Source of the DNA: Ceratopteris richardii
Taxonomy: Eukaryota; Streptophyta; Polypodiopsida; Polypodiales; Pteridaceae
DNA: 64,000 nucleotides
Direction of reading: 5' to 3'
NCBI GenBank assembly: GCA_020310875.1
Contig: CM035435.1
Span: forward strand, 67,361,997-67,425,996
Part shown: positions 1 to 12,000 of the stretch, piece after piece
Numbering within the stretch: position 1 is the stretch's first letter
Layout of the letters: the number at the start of each line of letters is the position of its first letter
Translations under genes and position numbers: made by a program
Notes under the pieces: model-generated
The model's input: only the letters and a program-made list of their open reading frames with translations
Told to the model about the DNA's origin: nothing
The model's database searches: none

Positions 1-2400
1 TTATTGCTCGATCTACATGAGCTACATATGTAGATGCTGCATCTATATTCTCCCAATCCAAAGAGAAGGATGAGCAAAAGCCATGCAAATGGATATCTCA
101 AGGATGGAGAATAACTCTTCGAGAGGCTCAATGGAAGGACATAGCTTAATTTGAAGATAAGTACTTTACAAATTGATGTTTTCATTTAAATATTTGCTTT
201 GCTCTATGCTTTCATATGGAATGCATTGCTATTATCATTGAAAGGAGAATACCACCACGTGTATGCACTCACCTTCATTTGCATGCAAGAACAGGCATTT
301 GCATATGCATGATCGTTTGTTAAGTAGTTGAATACTTATACTTTTGTTACCTTCTTTTTTCTAACTCGACTTAGATAACTAGGGAAAATAGAAAAGTAGG
401 TAGTTGCAAGGCTCCTAGCTACCATGCAACTCAAGTAGCTAGTTTGTTTTTCCCAAACGTGATACTTAAGTATCACAAATCAGGAGTCTTGATTAGCAAA
501 AGTAGGCCCTTCGAAATTCAAGTGTTCACTTTTAAGTTTAGGAGAAAACTAGATAAAAGTAGTATCTCAAGATATTTCAAGATAACTTCAAGAGCAAGGA
601 AACAGAAGATATGAAGTAATTAACTTCCAAGATCTTCTTGAAACACTTCAAGATAAAGTGTTGTTAATTTGGAAATATTTCATAAATTTTTGAAAAAGTT
701 GGACTTTGATTTTGAGTTGATCTTTTCAAACCAAGGATTTGATTGACTAAGTCAAGCACCAAGTTCTTAGTGTAACTTGGTAAATTCACTCTTTTGACTC
801 AAAGAAACGCACAAGAATTGCATTCCGGTAAGGATTCAAAAAGACTCAATATGACATGAACTTAGTCTCAAGTGAAGAATTATTTGAGTACAAAACTCAT
901 AACCAGAACCTCATTGGGTTGACACACAGATGTTGGTTACCACACTAGTATCTTTTGGTTGGATGACGTTTTTGATTTGCTTTGAATCTTTTTGAGAATC
1001 CAGTTTATTTCTCTTAAAGATAGAAAAAATGCTTCAATACCCTCTTGAAATAGATCTTTGAGAAGTGAAAGTCCTAAGTCATCTAGAGTTTGACTTATAG
1101 CAAGTTTACGTATCTTCAAAGTTTGAATTGATTGAACAGAGTTTTAGTTCTTCAAAGTTTGAGTTCTTCCTTTGCGCTTTCCAAATCTTTTGGATTTGAC
1201 TCACATATGGTATCTGATTCTTCTCACAAAAGTCAAGGGTTAGTCGGATAGAGCCAGGTAAGTAAATTAAACATCCTAGATAGATGTTTTGTACAAGAAC
1301 CTTTTCAAACATCAAAAGATGATAAGTGCAAGATTGACTTATTCATTTGAGTTTGCTTCAAGTTATGGCATGAAGGATTTCCTTGAGTCTAGTATACTCT
1401 AGAATAGAGAAGTTATGAATTTCTCAGTAGATTGACAATTCCCAAGAGCTTTTAGCTCAAGTCTATGAGAAAAATGTCCTAACTTGGACAATTTTCATTT
1501 GACTTTGAATTGGTCAAGTTATAGTATGGTTGACTCAAAGAAAATGGTAAACTTTCTCCTATAGTTTACATAGGATTTTTAAACTCATTAGGACAAAGTA
1601 GTCCTCTAGTCAGGTAAAAAATCATGTAACTATTGGATAGGAGTAAACCATTGTACAAACATCCAAGTTAGATGTTTGGGACAACCAAACAAGTTCTCCA
1701 AGCCAAATTCAAGTGAATCAAGAGTTCTGAAATTCTTGCGAGGGATAAGAATCCTAACTTAGTTACTAAGTCCATGCCCTAGTCATGCCTGGAAATGGAC
1801 TAGTAATCCACCCAGTTCACGTGTTTGTGCCTAGATCGCACCTAGTAAAAAAATGTGAATTGGTTAGGGATGTTGTGGATATAGAAGAAGAAGAAGAGAG
1901 CTCGCAACAGTCTCAGACTAAATCAAGTGCATTAGATGATGGGGGTGTAGACATAGATCAAGAAAGTTGTGAGTTGAGATAAAAATCCATAACATTTTTA
2001 ATACTTATATAAATGCTTTTGAAGTAGTTTTCTTAACAAAACCATGTTCTATAGCAATTTTGACTATCCGATATCCACCATTGAAAACATGTTCAATGTT
2101 TAATTTTTGTATAAGCTTGTTTATCACTTTTATATTTTTTTATGTACATTTTGGACATGTCAATGTTAAATCGAGTAAAATTTTGGCCACATTTTTATCT
2201 TTTTTTTTGAAGAAATGATATATCCATCACTTTTAACCTTAGAATTCAATCATCTCATGGAAGTATATGCACAAGATTTTAATTCAATGCTTGTATGAAG
2301 TCGTATGCATAGGTTCAAGCACTTAGGATTGCCATATATACCAATAGCTCCCGCTAAAGCCTAAGATTCTTGAGTTTTGAATTTTGAATTTTCCAAAAGT
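1..2400. other. unidentified AT-rich intergenic DNA
   Basis: I see no recognisable coding domain, RNA gene or element terminus here. Short open frames exist, for example one at 1785-1982 with an acidic Glu/Ser-rich stretch, but none resembles a known family. The composition and the neighbouring fragments suggest old degraded retroelement DNA, but nothing proves it. Confidence 0.5.
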
Positions 2401-2409
2401 TCATCATAT

Positions 2410-3220
2410 CATAGAGCATTGTGTTGAGAACCCAAGGAATTAGAGAGGAAGAGGATACAACAGAGGTGGATATGAAGCTCTTAGAGGCACATACAAATAC
2501 TCATATGGATACAACAACAATACCTACAACAACAAACACCAAGGAGCAGACAAAGGAAGAAGAGATTAAAATAGTTATAGAGATGATCAATCCCAAGAGG
2601 ATTCACTTCTACTTATGATTATTACAATGAAGGAAGGTAAAAAGCATCAACATGTATTCTACATTGACTCTAGATGCTCCAACCATGTAGTAGGGAACAT
2701 AGCTTTGCTTTCAGAATTGGACGATTCAAAGAATAAGCATGAAATGTAAAGGAAGCCTATGGAGAAGATAGGAAATGTAAAGACTTTGAATAGTAATATG
2801 AATTTTTTCAGCACAATTCTCTATGTATGAAGTATTACTACAACTATTAAAAGTGTAGGTCAGACTATGTAGAAACGTTTGCATGTGAGATTAACAGAGC
2901 ATGAAGCAAACCTAGAGGATCCATATCAAGGATTCAAGAGGATGTCCATGGGAGAAAAAGAAGGGATATTGTTTACCTTTCAACTCCAAGGCACTAAAAA
3001 CATTGCTACAGGTTTGGCATAAAAGGTTGTCTCCCATTGGAGAAGGAGCCCTCAAACAAATGAGTGGAGATCAAAGTGTGCTTTGACTGCCTAAGGGCAT
3101 AACAATGCCCCATTTAGAAAAAAAAAAGTGGCTTGTGTTGCTTATGCAATCCTATTTCCAACGAGAGCATCATATAAGTGATGCAAAAGAACAAAACGGG
3201 ATTGAATTGTGCAAGTGATG
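2410..3220 (+). pseudogene. Ty1/copia fragment: gag tail, protease, pre-integrase region
   Basis: In shifting + frames, 2421-2600 reads as a Gly/Arg-rich gag tail. From about 2655 it reads FYIDSRCSNH, the aspartic-protease start of a copia polyprotein, with the usual D-S-G changed to D-S-R. The same FYIDSRCSNH string occurs in the complete copia at 10140, so the two are related. After that the protein similarity continues weakly (F..EDP..G.K..S..KEG.LFT) to about 3000, then degrades with several stops. The integrase, RT and RNase H are missing. The right side is abutted by a CACTA terminus at 3221. This is a dead fragment with no function of its own. Confidence 0.75.
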
Positions 3221-3299
3221 CACTACAACAGATTGATGGTATACCGAGGTTTTTACCGAGGGAAATGAACGCGGCTTTATTTGCCGCGACGCCAGTGTA

Positions 3300-3545
3300 A
3301 AGGTCGGTATGCGCGTCGGTACCAAAGCGTCGGTATATGCGTCGGTATATGCATCGGTATATGCATCGGTATATGCATCGGTATATGTGTCGGTATAAGT
3401 GTCGGTAATAGCGGCGCCCATACCGATGCCTATACCGAGGCCTCTGCTCGCGTACTGTCACATATACCGTCGCTTGCTGGGTGTACGGATGCTTATTCCG
3501 ATGACATTACTAGGAGTACCATCGCGTATACCGACGACCATACCT
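3300..3545. repeat. CACTA subterminal 12-bp repeats, end A
   Basis: Seven 12-bp units with core TCGGTATA and linker GCG/GCA/GTG run head to tail from about 3324 to 3405. They are followed by the same motif inverted (TATACCGATGC, TATACCGAGG, TATACCGACG) to about 3545. In other CACTA elements such subterminal repeats bind the TNPA-type protein. That role here is inferred from position, TIR linkage and recurrence at three other ends in this window (40713-40850, 42480-42750, 49950-50190). Confidence 0.8.
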
Positions 3546-3550
3546 GCAAA

Positions 3551-3641
3551 ATTTTTTTTGGGTAGAGTGTGTTGTCTTTTGCTATAGCAACATTACCATG
3601 ATGTTGCTTAACAAAAGACAATACGCTCTGCCTAAAAAAAC
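3551..3641. repeat. imperfect hairpin inside the CACTA end
   Basis: The left arm (about 3551-3593) and right arm (about 3601-3641) are near-complementary. Both contain TTGTCTTTTG and AGCAACAT, and a loop of about 7 bases (TACCATG) separates them. The left-arm sequence is conserved in the other end-A copy near 42460-42480, but there the right arm is replaced by a microsatellite. It may be a foldback structure belonging to the transposon or a small inserted foldback element. Confidence 0.6.
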
Positions 3642-4000
3642 CAAGTACATGTGATGTGTACTCTAATGTTAACCGAAATATGATTTCATGAAACAGAGTA
3701 TTATTGGACACAAAAGAGATAATCATAATGAACCATGAACCATGTACAAAAGAAGTTATATATTTCAATAATGAAGCATGTACAAGAGTGTGGCAAACTA
3801 CTGTCATATATGACGCTTTTACAAAATGTGGCAAAGCAATGCATTGCCATATGAAAATCAAATACAAAATTTTGGTGTTCCACTGCCATACACATGCAAA
3901 GAACGTTCCATATCAACAGTCTTGCAACAAAGAACATTAATGGAATGAGATAAATTCACATGCAAATTACAAACAACAAGTAAAAACCAAGTTTATAAAT

Positions 4001-4640
4001 TAATTACCTCATCGCAAATGCTTCCATGAAATGACCGCACCGCGTCCCTCCAAGTCCTCCACTAGTGCAATCAACCCATGACGATATCCATAAGACTCCT
4101 CCGTTCGTGTTGGAGGACGATCCATTGCCAGCTCCTGAAACAAATATACAAAAGATTAGAGGAACATACATGAGAAATTTAACACAAATAAATTCAATAA
4201 ATGAAATGGTACTTACAAACTCATGATGCATCGTGTCATATCCACCGTTGCCCAAATGTGACGGTCCAATCGTATCTAAATGTGTGGTTGCGGCATCTCG
4301 CTGCTGGCGATATCCCTCAGGAGTCTACTGCTGCTCGTCACGAATCATGTCCCACTCCTCAGCATCTAACCATACAGGCTTTGGTAAGCCTGCTCTGAAA
4401 GCATCATGAGCCTCGGATTGTCGATGGGACATAACCCACATGCGGTGTGCATAATCCACTCTGAACTGACAAGAGACTGTCCATCGACTGGTCAGAACTC
4501 CTGATAAATTATCTATGTGATATAATTCTTCCGATCTTTATCCTGCTCACTCCATTTCAGCATGATAGAGTATCCAAACTGGATGGAGCATCTATCACCG
4601 GAGCTCCATCTCGGATACTATACACCTTGGAGTCATCATG
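4001..4640 (-). pseudogene. CACTA ORF2-like gene (Transposase_24-like), spliced
   Basis: Read on the minus strand, about 4600-4220 gives a frame with an in-frame stop containing FRVDYAHRMWVM, DAEEWDMIRDEQ and IGPSHLGNGGYDTM. The last resembles the conserved LG-x-GGY segment near the end of plant CACTA second-ORF proteins. The exon stops at a consensus donor GTAAGT at about 4218. A pyrimidine-rich acceptor ending TTTCAG lies at about 4138, followed by a short Gly/Ser-rich final exon to about 4001. The position next to end A matches the large CACTA at 49911, where ORF2 also lies on the end-A side of the transposase. At least one internal stop and loss of the 5' part to the LTR at 4649 make it non-functional. 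The family assignment is by motif resemblance only. Confidence 0.5.
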
Positions 4641-4648
4641 GTCATGAG

Positions 4649-4760
4649 TGTTGGTGCAATTCAAGCCTTCACAATTTGGCTTGGATTACTTCATGAAGAC
4701 ACCACTTGAAGGAAGGAACATAGGAACTTATGCTTATAAGTTCTTACTATTTTACTCCTT
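4649..4760 (+). mobile_element. copia LTR fragment (family of copia C)
   Basis: The 112 bases starting TGTTGGTGCAATTC are nearly identical to the reverse complement of 58306-58195, the start of the 3' LTR of copia C. Similarity stops abruptly after TTTTACTCCTT. It therefore marks an insertion of the same family into the CACTA element, followed by rearrangement. The five bases before it (4644-4648, ATGAG) may be the target duplication, but the partner is not visible. Confidence 0.75.
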
Positions 4761-6330
4761 TTCACTAAACGTTGTGAAATGGACCATTTTTTGCTTGATT
4801 TCATGATGTTTAGGTCCAAATAAAAAGACAACATGTCTTTGTTCTCCTTTGTTGTGACTCAGTGTTTAGTGATGCAGATGAAGATGGAAATGATAGCAGA
4901 TGCTTCTTTTGTGTATATTTTTAGCTACACACCTTTGATTGAGGTCTTCTAAGTATCATTTTATGTAGCCAATAAAGAGATCTTCAAGTCTTTTGAAGAG
5001 TGCAGGCCCTCAAAAATGCAATGTACAGAGTGTTATATTTTTCCTATGCAATCCTAAAGATAGTTGAAGGTTTGGATTATCTTCAAAATCTCTTTTGAGC
5101 TCTTCATTTAGAGATTCATTGGTGCAAAGATGGTTGGGAGAGGAGTATATGAGCACTTGTGCTTTGGCCTTGTTTCCATTTTACCATGTATGATCATTGT
5201 GGTAGCTCCTCCTTATGAGAATAGCACATAATCTTGTCAAGTATTTGGCATGTGAGATAGCATTGTGCTTTATCTTATACGTTTATGCCATAATGAGTCT
5301 GATCATAGTATTCTCAATGGATGTATAGTGGCATGGTGGTATATATTTTGCATATGGATTTACTTGTCAGTTGCACATAATTTATGAGAGTTGATTTTGG
5401 ATCTTAGTTAGTACTTGTATTCTTGTTTTCTTTGCAGGTACATGTCTGAATCGGAGCCTCAGTTGCACACCCGTTTGTCACCTTGATCCACCATTCTATT
5501 AGCATATGCTCATTGATTTGATATCTTATTTGCTGTTGTGATTCTTGGCATATATGGATGGTGATTCCCATTAATTTGGATGATATATTGAATGCTTTAG
5601 ATCATGATATGGATGATTAGGCAAAGCATTGTGATGATACTTAGTAAGAGTTAGATCATGGGCTTGAAATTGATGTTGATGTTATGGATTTAGCTCATGT
5701 GTAGCATGATGATACACTTGGTGTGGTAGATCAAGATAGTTCTTATGATACATAGTGTAATGGTAGAGCATATTATCTCTCAGGATGCACAACTAGATAC
5801 ATCGTTGGTTAATAGTATGGCTGATTTGGATGGAGGAGTCATGAGTTATGCATTAATTCTTGGATTTGCTCATGCTAGATGTTGATATGGATATGTCAAG
5901 ACACACTAGTCTTGATAGTGGTGCTTTGGATGCCTTGGATATAGGCTTCGTTGACATGGTTAGGCTATCTATAATCACACAAGTTTTTTCAGCATTGTGG
6001 GGTCTAATGTATGGATTATTATGCTTGAGTCTGGACATTGCAATTGTTATTGCAGCATTTGCGCTTGGAGTTGTCAAATATTCCATGATTAACAGAGGCA
6101 TAGAGTGAGTGTGAGCTTTTTAGGAACATCCGTTCTTGCATGAGTTAGATGTGAGCTCAAATCTTTCCAATATGAGTCTAGAGCAGCTTGAGGTGCATGG
6201 ATACACCTTGTTTGAGGCATTTGGTGTAGGCTAGTCAATATATGGGTTGACATTTGGATGCTTCATGTACATTATTGTATAGTACTACATCATTCTTTGT
6301 ATATGTTTCCACTTGCGGTTACATTGACCC
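4761..6330. other. degenerate, unassigned retroelement-like DNA
   Basis: No domain is recognisable. From 5580 to 6110 the + strand encodes short Asp/His/Met-rich stretches in broken frames. The segment ends in a polypurine-like AAGTGGGAGA followed by TTATTGGGGATG, the usual arrangement at a 3' LTR junction. This suggests the 3' internal part of an old LTR element, but neither a matching LTR nor a PBS is visible. Confidence 0.4.
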
Positions 6331-6385
6331 CTAAGTGGGAGATTATTGGGGATGTAAGGGTCATGTGATCTTACCCCTATGTTCA

Positions 6386-6387
<2 letters not shown>
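6330..6387 (+). other. candidate polypurine tract and LTR start
   Basis: AAGTGGGAGA at about 6331-6342 directly precedes TTATTGGGGATGTAAGGG. This resembles a plus-strand-priming tract followed by a degraded TGTTGGGG LTR start. No second LTR copy is present, so it remains a suggestion. Confidence 0.35.
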
Positions 6388-7129
<742 letters not shown>

Positions 7130-7825
7130 CTCTATTCACATTCATCATTAGTACATTTTAATGATTTTTCATTAAAAAAATTACCATGTGTATGATTTTG
7201 CCTTGCATATGCATCTTGCCCCTGATTATACCAATAATCATGAGACATATAACCAAGTTTATCACAATTAGAACATGTAATACCTAGATTTCCTAGATAT
7301 GAACTATGTCCTCTTCCAAAATAGAAATATCTCCCCCTACCATGCATAATCATATCTGAGTTACTTGCAACGTAATTATTGTTTATCTAATTTTGACCTC
7401 CATGACCTCTAAAAGTTCCTCTTCTACCACCTTTACAATCATGCTGATTTCCAACATGAAGTGCATGACCTACGCTACCTCTCTTCATCAATTACCCACC
7501 ATTTATATTAATTTATTCTCTTATCATAAGTGAAACCAACTCATCAAAATCACGTAATTCCTCTCTCAGAAATACAAAAGTTGTAAAATCAAACAATTCA
7601 AAACAAACGCAACTAAATCATCATCCTCATCTATGCATCAAATTGAACTAAGTGCATCAACAATGTGCTTAATTTTAAAAATATAATCATCTACCAACTA
7701 TCATACATCTTTGTGTAACTTATTTAACTCATTCTTGAGTTGAATACACTGTGCCTTTGTTGTCATTGAAAATAGCCATTCTAAGGCTTCCCAAATCTCC
7801 TTACTTCTTTTCAACACCTATATAT
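7130..7825 (-). pseudogene. copia I gag remnant (UBN2-like plus CCHC)
   Basis: On the minus strand, 7825 to about 7540 reads with stops as KEIWEALEWLFS, QLKNELNKLHKDV, and VDALSSI. This is the UBN2/retrotransposon-gag pattern of Ty1/copia capsid proteins. Then 7353-7132 gives a Gly/Arg-rich segment and a zinc knuckle CSNCDKLGYMSHDYW, in which the expected H-x4-C ends in Tyr. The fragment is truncated at 7825 by the complete copia inserted in the opposite orientation. Its 5' continuation and PBS reappear after 14199. Confidence 0.75.
7821..7825. repeat. target-site duplication TATAT of copia A (left)
   Basis: The five bases TATAT before the 5' LTR equal 14195-14199 after the 3' LTR. This supports exact element boundaries and integrase-mediated insertion. 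Confidence 0.8.
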
Positions 7826-8856
7826 TGCTGGTGCAAGTCAACCATCAATTGATGTCTTGGACTAAGGGTTGAATTCAAAGGATGACGAAAAGATCAAAAA
7901 GTGAAGCTTGAAGATATTGCATATTTAGCGAATGAAGACTTGTACACATATGTACATTAACCTTGTAATTAGCTCACTTATACTTTTGTTATGTTCATGA
8001 GCTTGTACATATATGCCTATATATACAAGTAGAAAGTCGAGGCATGTATGAGAGAGCATGAGATGTGATGAATTAGAAGTTGTAAGAGTCATTAGACACT
8101 TTAGAAGTGAAGAAGATCTCTCTCATCATTCAGATGTAAAATTTTCTGAGTAGAAGGAAAAGTTGCACCCGATATTTTGTTGAATACTCCTTCTCTGTTT
8201 ATCATCATGTGAAATGCTTTTGTACAAGTCTAAGTCTATAGTTGATTGATCTTTGTACAAGTTATCAGATCCTAATTGTGATCACACTAAGAGAATTGAG
8301 AGTAGGAACATTTACATGTGTAAATGTGAAGAAGTGAAGTTTACATCAGGCACAAATTTGATGCTAATGTTTTGGTCAATTCTCCATTCCAAGTGTGTAG
8401 TTTTGAGCATCAAAGCACTCATTCTCTAAGTTGGAAGGTAAGCTACCTATGGCTAAAATCATTTGAATAAACGGGTTGTAGTTTGAGAGAACTATGCATT
8501 AGAAATTGTAGGTGTCAAAGTCGACTATAGAGAAGTACAATTTTAGACATAGGTGAACTGTTTGGATCATATCTCACGACTTACTTAATCTTTTGAGATT
8601 TTTTAACTTGGAGAAGGTGCGCAATCTTTAGGCAACACCTTGTACAAAGTTTCATTAGAAACTTTACACATTTGGTTAGCCAATGAGTGAGTTATGTGCA
8701 GTAGACGTTTCTGTGTAGTCTCTTCACCGTTAGTGCAAACCTTGATGATTTAGCATTGTTCTTCTAAAATTGATCAAGGTTTTGAGTTATCCTTGATATA
8801 GAGGTGTTCTAACATCAAGGATAGCTTGTTTATTTGGAGATTAACACTCTCCATCA
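7826..8856 (+). repeat. 5' LTR of copia A
   Basis: It starts TGCTGGTGCAAGTC and ends CTCTCCATCA (TG...CA), and matches 13242-14194 along its whole length with scattered substitutions. It is about 78 bp longer because of a segment near 8626-8707 that is absent from the 3' LTR. The divergence implies an old insertion. Confidence 0.92.
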
Positions 8857-8872
8857 ATGGTATCAGAGCAGG
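8857..8872 (+). promoter_or_regulatory. primer-binding site (initiator tRNA-Met)
   Basis: TGGTATCAGAGC, complementary to the 3' end of plant initiator tRNA-Met, begins one or two bases after the 5' LTR. This is the minus-strand primer site typical of Ty1/copia elements. Confidence 0.9.
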
Positions 8873-9078
8873 AATCATCAAAATAGAAGAAAGAAGGATC
8901 CTGACCTCTCCAGTCATATAGAAATCAACATCTAAAGGTTCAAAATGTGAAATCTTAAAGGGAAAGCTAGAGAAGGAGGCCTAAAGCTATCAAGAAGATC
9001 AAAAGGAACTTCATTCAAAGTAAAGGTACACTTATTCGTCATAAAGCTTGAAGAAATTAATACACAGGTGAAGAAAGG

Positions 9079-12000
9079 ATGGGAGATTCTCTTGAGATAG
9101 AGAAATTGGATAGAGAGAACTATCCACCTTGCTCAATGAAGATGGAAGCTCATCTCATGAGCAAAGACCTGATAGGTTATATCACAGGTGAAGAAGAAAA
9201 ACCAGAATTTAGAGATCCTAGTGTTCCAACTAGGGATGAACTCTCAGATTTGAAGACATGGATGAAGAAGGATGCTCAAGCAAGGAGCATTATCTACATG
9301 GGAGTCAATGACTACTTGCTACCTCATATTAGAGGAGACTTGAAAGTGCAAGTGACATATGGAATGCTTTGGAGGATCATTTCCAAAATACTACAAAGTC
9401 AAGGACGGCATCCTTATGGGCAGAGTTCACTACACTTAAAAAGAAAGCTTCTCAGTCCATTTCTGCTTATGTAACAAGGATGAAGGACATTGTAGATGCA
9501 TTAGGAGCAAGTTGATGAAGATATTGAAGAGGATAAATTGGTAAGGAAAATCCTCACATGTTTGAGAGGAGATGAGAAATGGAAGCCATTCATTTTTTCT
9601 ACTGAATTGTCACTAGATCATTTCACTAGTGATTTAAATGAGTTGCTAGGACATATGCTAACTTTTGAGCAGGATGCCAAAGGTGATGTTGATAAGAGTA
9701 CAAGTCAAGCAATGTATTCAAAGGACAAGAAGAAGAATAGCAAAGGCAAGCAACAATTAAATGAAGAAGAAGATACAACTAGCCAAGCCAACTTCCTAAG
9801 AGGAAGAGGAGGTGGCAAAGGTAGAGGAAGAGGTATAAGCAATAAAGATGCAGCCAAAACTTGTTGGATTTGTGGTAAGACAAATCATTTAGCTCATGAT
9901 TGTTGGCATAATAATCAGAATAATGGAGGATATAGTCAGAACTTTAATTCCAGAGGAAGAGATGGTAGAAACCAAAGAGGTATTTTTCAGAGGTAGAGGT
10001 AGTATAGGTTACTTTGGAAGAAATGCAGGTAGAAGTTTCCAAAGTCATACCTACTACAATTATGCTTCAGATCAGAAGGAGGATTCAACCTTGTTTATGA
10101 ATGCAACTTGTGAAAGACAAAGTGAAGACCAAAGAGTCTTCTACATTGACTCAAGGTGTAGCAATCACCTGAGTGGTATCATAGCCTTGATGACTGATTT
10201 AGAGAATAAGGTAACTAATCATGTAGTTCAAATAGGTGATAATACAAGGCACATTGTAAAGTCAATTGGATCAGTGAAGGCCAAGGATGGGAACACTCTT
10301 TTGAGTAAGGTTTTGTATGTTCCTACATTTCCAAAGAATCTGATAAGTGTAGGGCAAATTCTTGAAAAAGGTTATGAAGTAAGGTTCACTAATGATGGGG
10401 TTTTTGTGGAAGACCCTAGCAATGGGTATAAACAAATTGTTTCATTGAAGAAAGAAGGAAGCTTATTCACATTGAAGATTCAAGGCAATGTTGGTCATGC
10501 CTTGTTCACTTATGGAGGACATAAGATCTCTCAGTTAGATCTTTGGCGTAAAAGGCTTGGACATTTCAATGAAAGAGGTATTAAGGATATGGTTAACAAT
10601 GGTTCATTGCTTAGATTGCCTAATGTTGTAGGTCAACATATGACATATAGATGTGAGGCATGTCAATTAGGTAAGGCTCATAAGCAATCATATACCAAGC
10701 ATGGTTTCATGTACTCAGAAGCTTGAGTTGGTACCCAACAGATGTGTGGGGACCATCAAAGGATTTCAGTATTAATGGTTCAAGATATTATGTAATTTAT
10801 GTTGATGATGCTACCAGGTGGATCACTATATATGTGATCAAAGATAAATCCGAGATATTTAATACATTTAAACATTATCATGTGTATGCAAAAAGAATCA
10901 TAGGTCAAAAGTTAAAGAGACTAAGGTCAGATGGAGTGGGAGAGTATTTATATGATGAGTTCAGTGATTACTTATGGAATGCAGGTATAAAGAGGGAAGT
11001 TACTTGGATGTACTCTCCTCAACAAAATGGTGTGGCAGAAAGGAGAAATAGAACTCTTGTTGAGTTTGCAAGATCAATGATGAAGGAGAAAAATTGTCCA
11101 AATTATTTGTGGGGTGAGGCTCTAAATACAGCTACATACTTGGTTAATAGGTTACCATGTAAAGCTTTGTAGGGCATGACACCATATGAGGAATGATGGG
11201 GTAAGAAACCTACCTTAGATCATTGCAAAGTATTTGGATGTTTGGCTTATGCATATGTGCCATCTCAGTTAAGACATAAATTGGAACCAAAAGCTGAAAA
11301 AGTATGTGTTCATTGGATATGATGATAAGCAGATGGGTTATAGGTTGTGGACTCCATCCATAAAGCAATTTTTTGTATCAAAGCATGTTACATTTGATGA
11401 GCAAAGTACTCGATATGCAGGAACAATCAATAATTATGTAGGTGATGAAGAAGTTTTGAATCAAAAGAAAGGTAAATGAAAGGTTTAGATATTTGATAAA
11501 GAAGAGAACAATGAAGTACAAGTTGAAGTTGAAGAAGTGTCAAGGTTTGATCCAGAATGTGATGAACCAGAAATTCAAGAAGTGGAGAACTCAGAAGGTT
11601 ATCAAGACACAAATGGAAACCTACAAGGTATAGCTATGAGACTTCTTTTTTGACTACTAAAGACTATGCTTGTATGATGAAAATAGAGGAAGACCCTTCT
11701 ACATATGAAGCGGCAAAAGGTAAGGAAAATTAGGAGAATGCTATGCATGAAGAGTATGATGCATTAATGGAGAATGAGACATGGGATTTGGTTCCTAAAC
11801 CAAATAGTAAGAAGATTATTGGATGCAAATGGGTCTACAAGACAAAGAGGTATGCAAATGGAAGTGTGTCTAGATATAAAGCTAGACTTGTTGTGAAAGT
11901 GTATGCTCAGACATATGGTATAGATTATGATGAGACTTATAGTCTTGTGGCAAAGATGACAACCATAAGGACACTCATAGCCATTGCTGCATGTAAAGGT

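Larger units (their letters stand above)
3221..4648 (-). mobile_element. CACTA (En/Spm) transposon, end A plus ORF2 part, truncated
   Basis: The left terminus starts CACTACAACA at 3221, the hallmark TIR start of the CACTA superfamily, after the candidate 3-bp target ATG (3218-3220). It is followed by GTATACCGAGG and dense 12-bp subterminal repeats. The same terminus occurs inverted at 42773, and the first 340 bases align with bases 42773-42454 read on the minus strand. A minus-strand ORF2-like gene lies inside (4001-4640). The element ends where a copia LTR piece begins at 4649, and no opposite TIR is visible before 6300, so the transposase half is lost. It is probably immobile. Confidence 0.8.
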
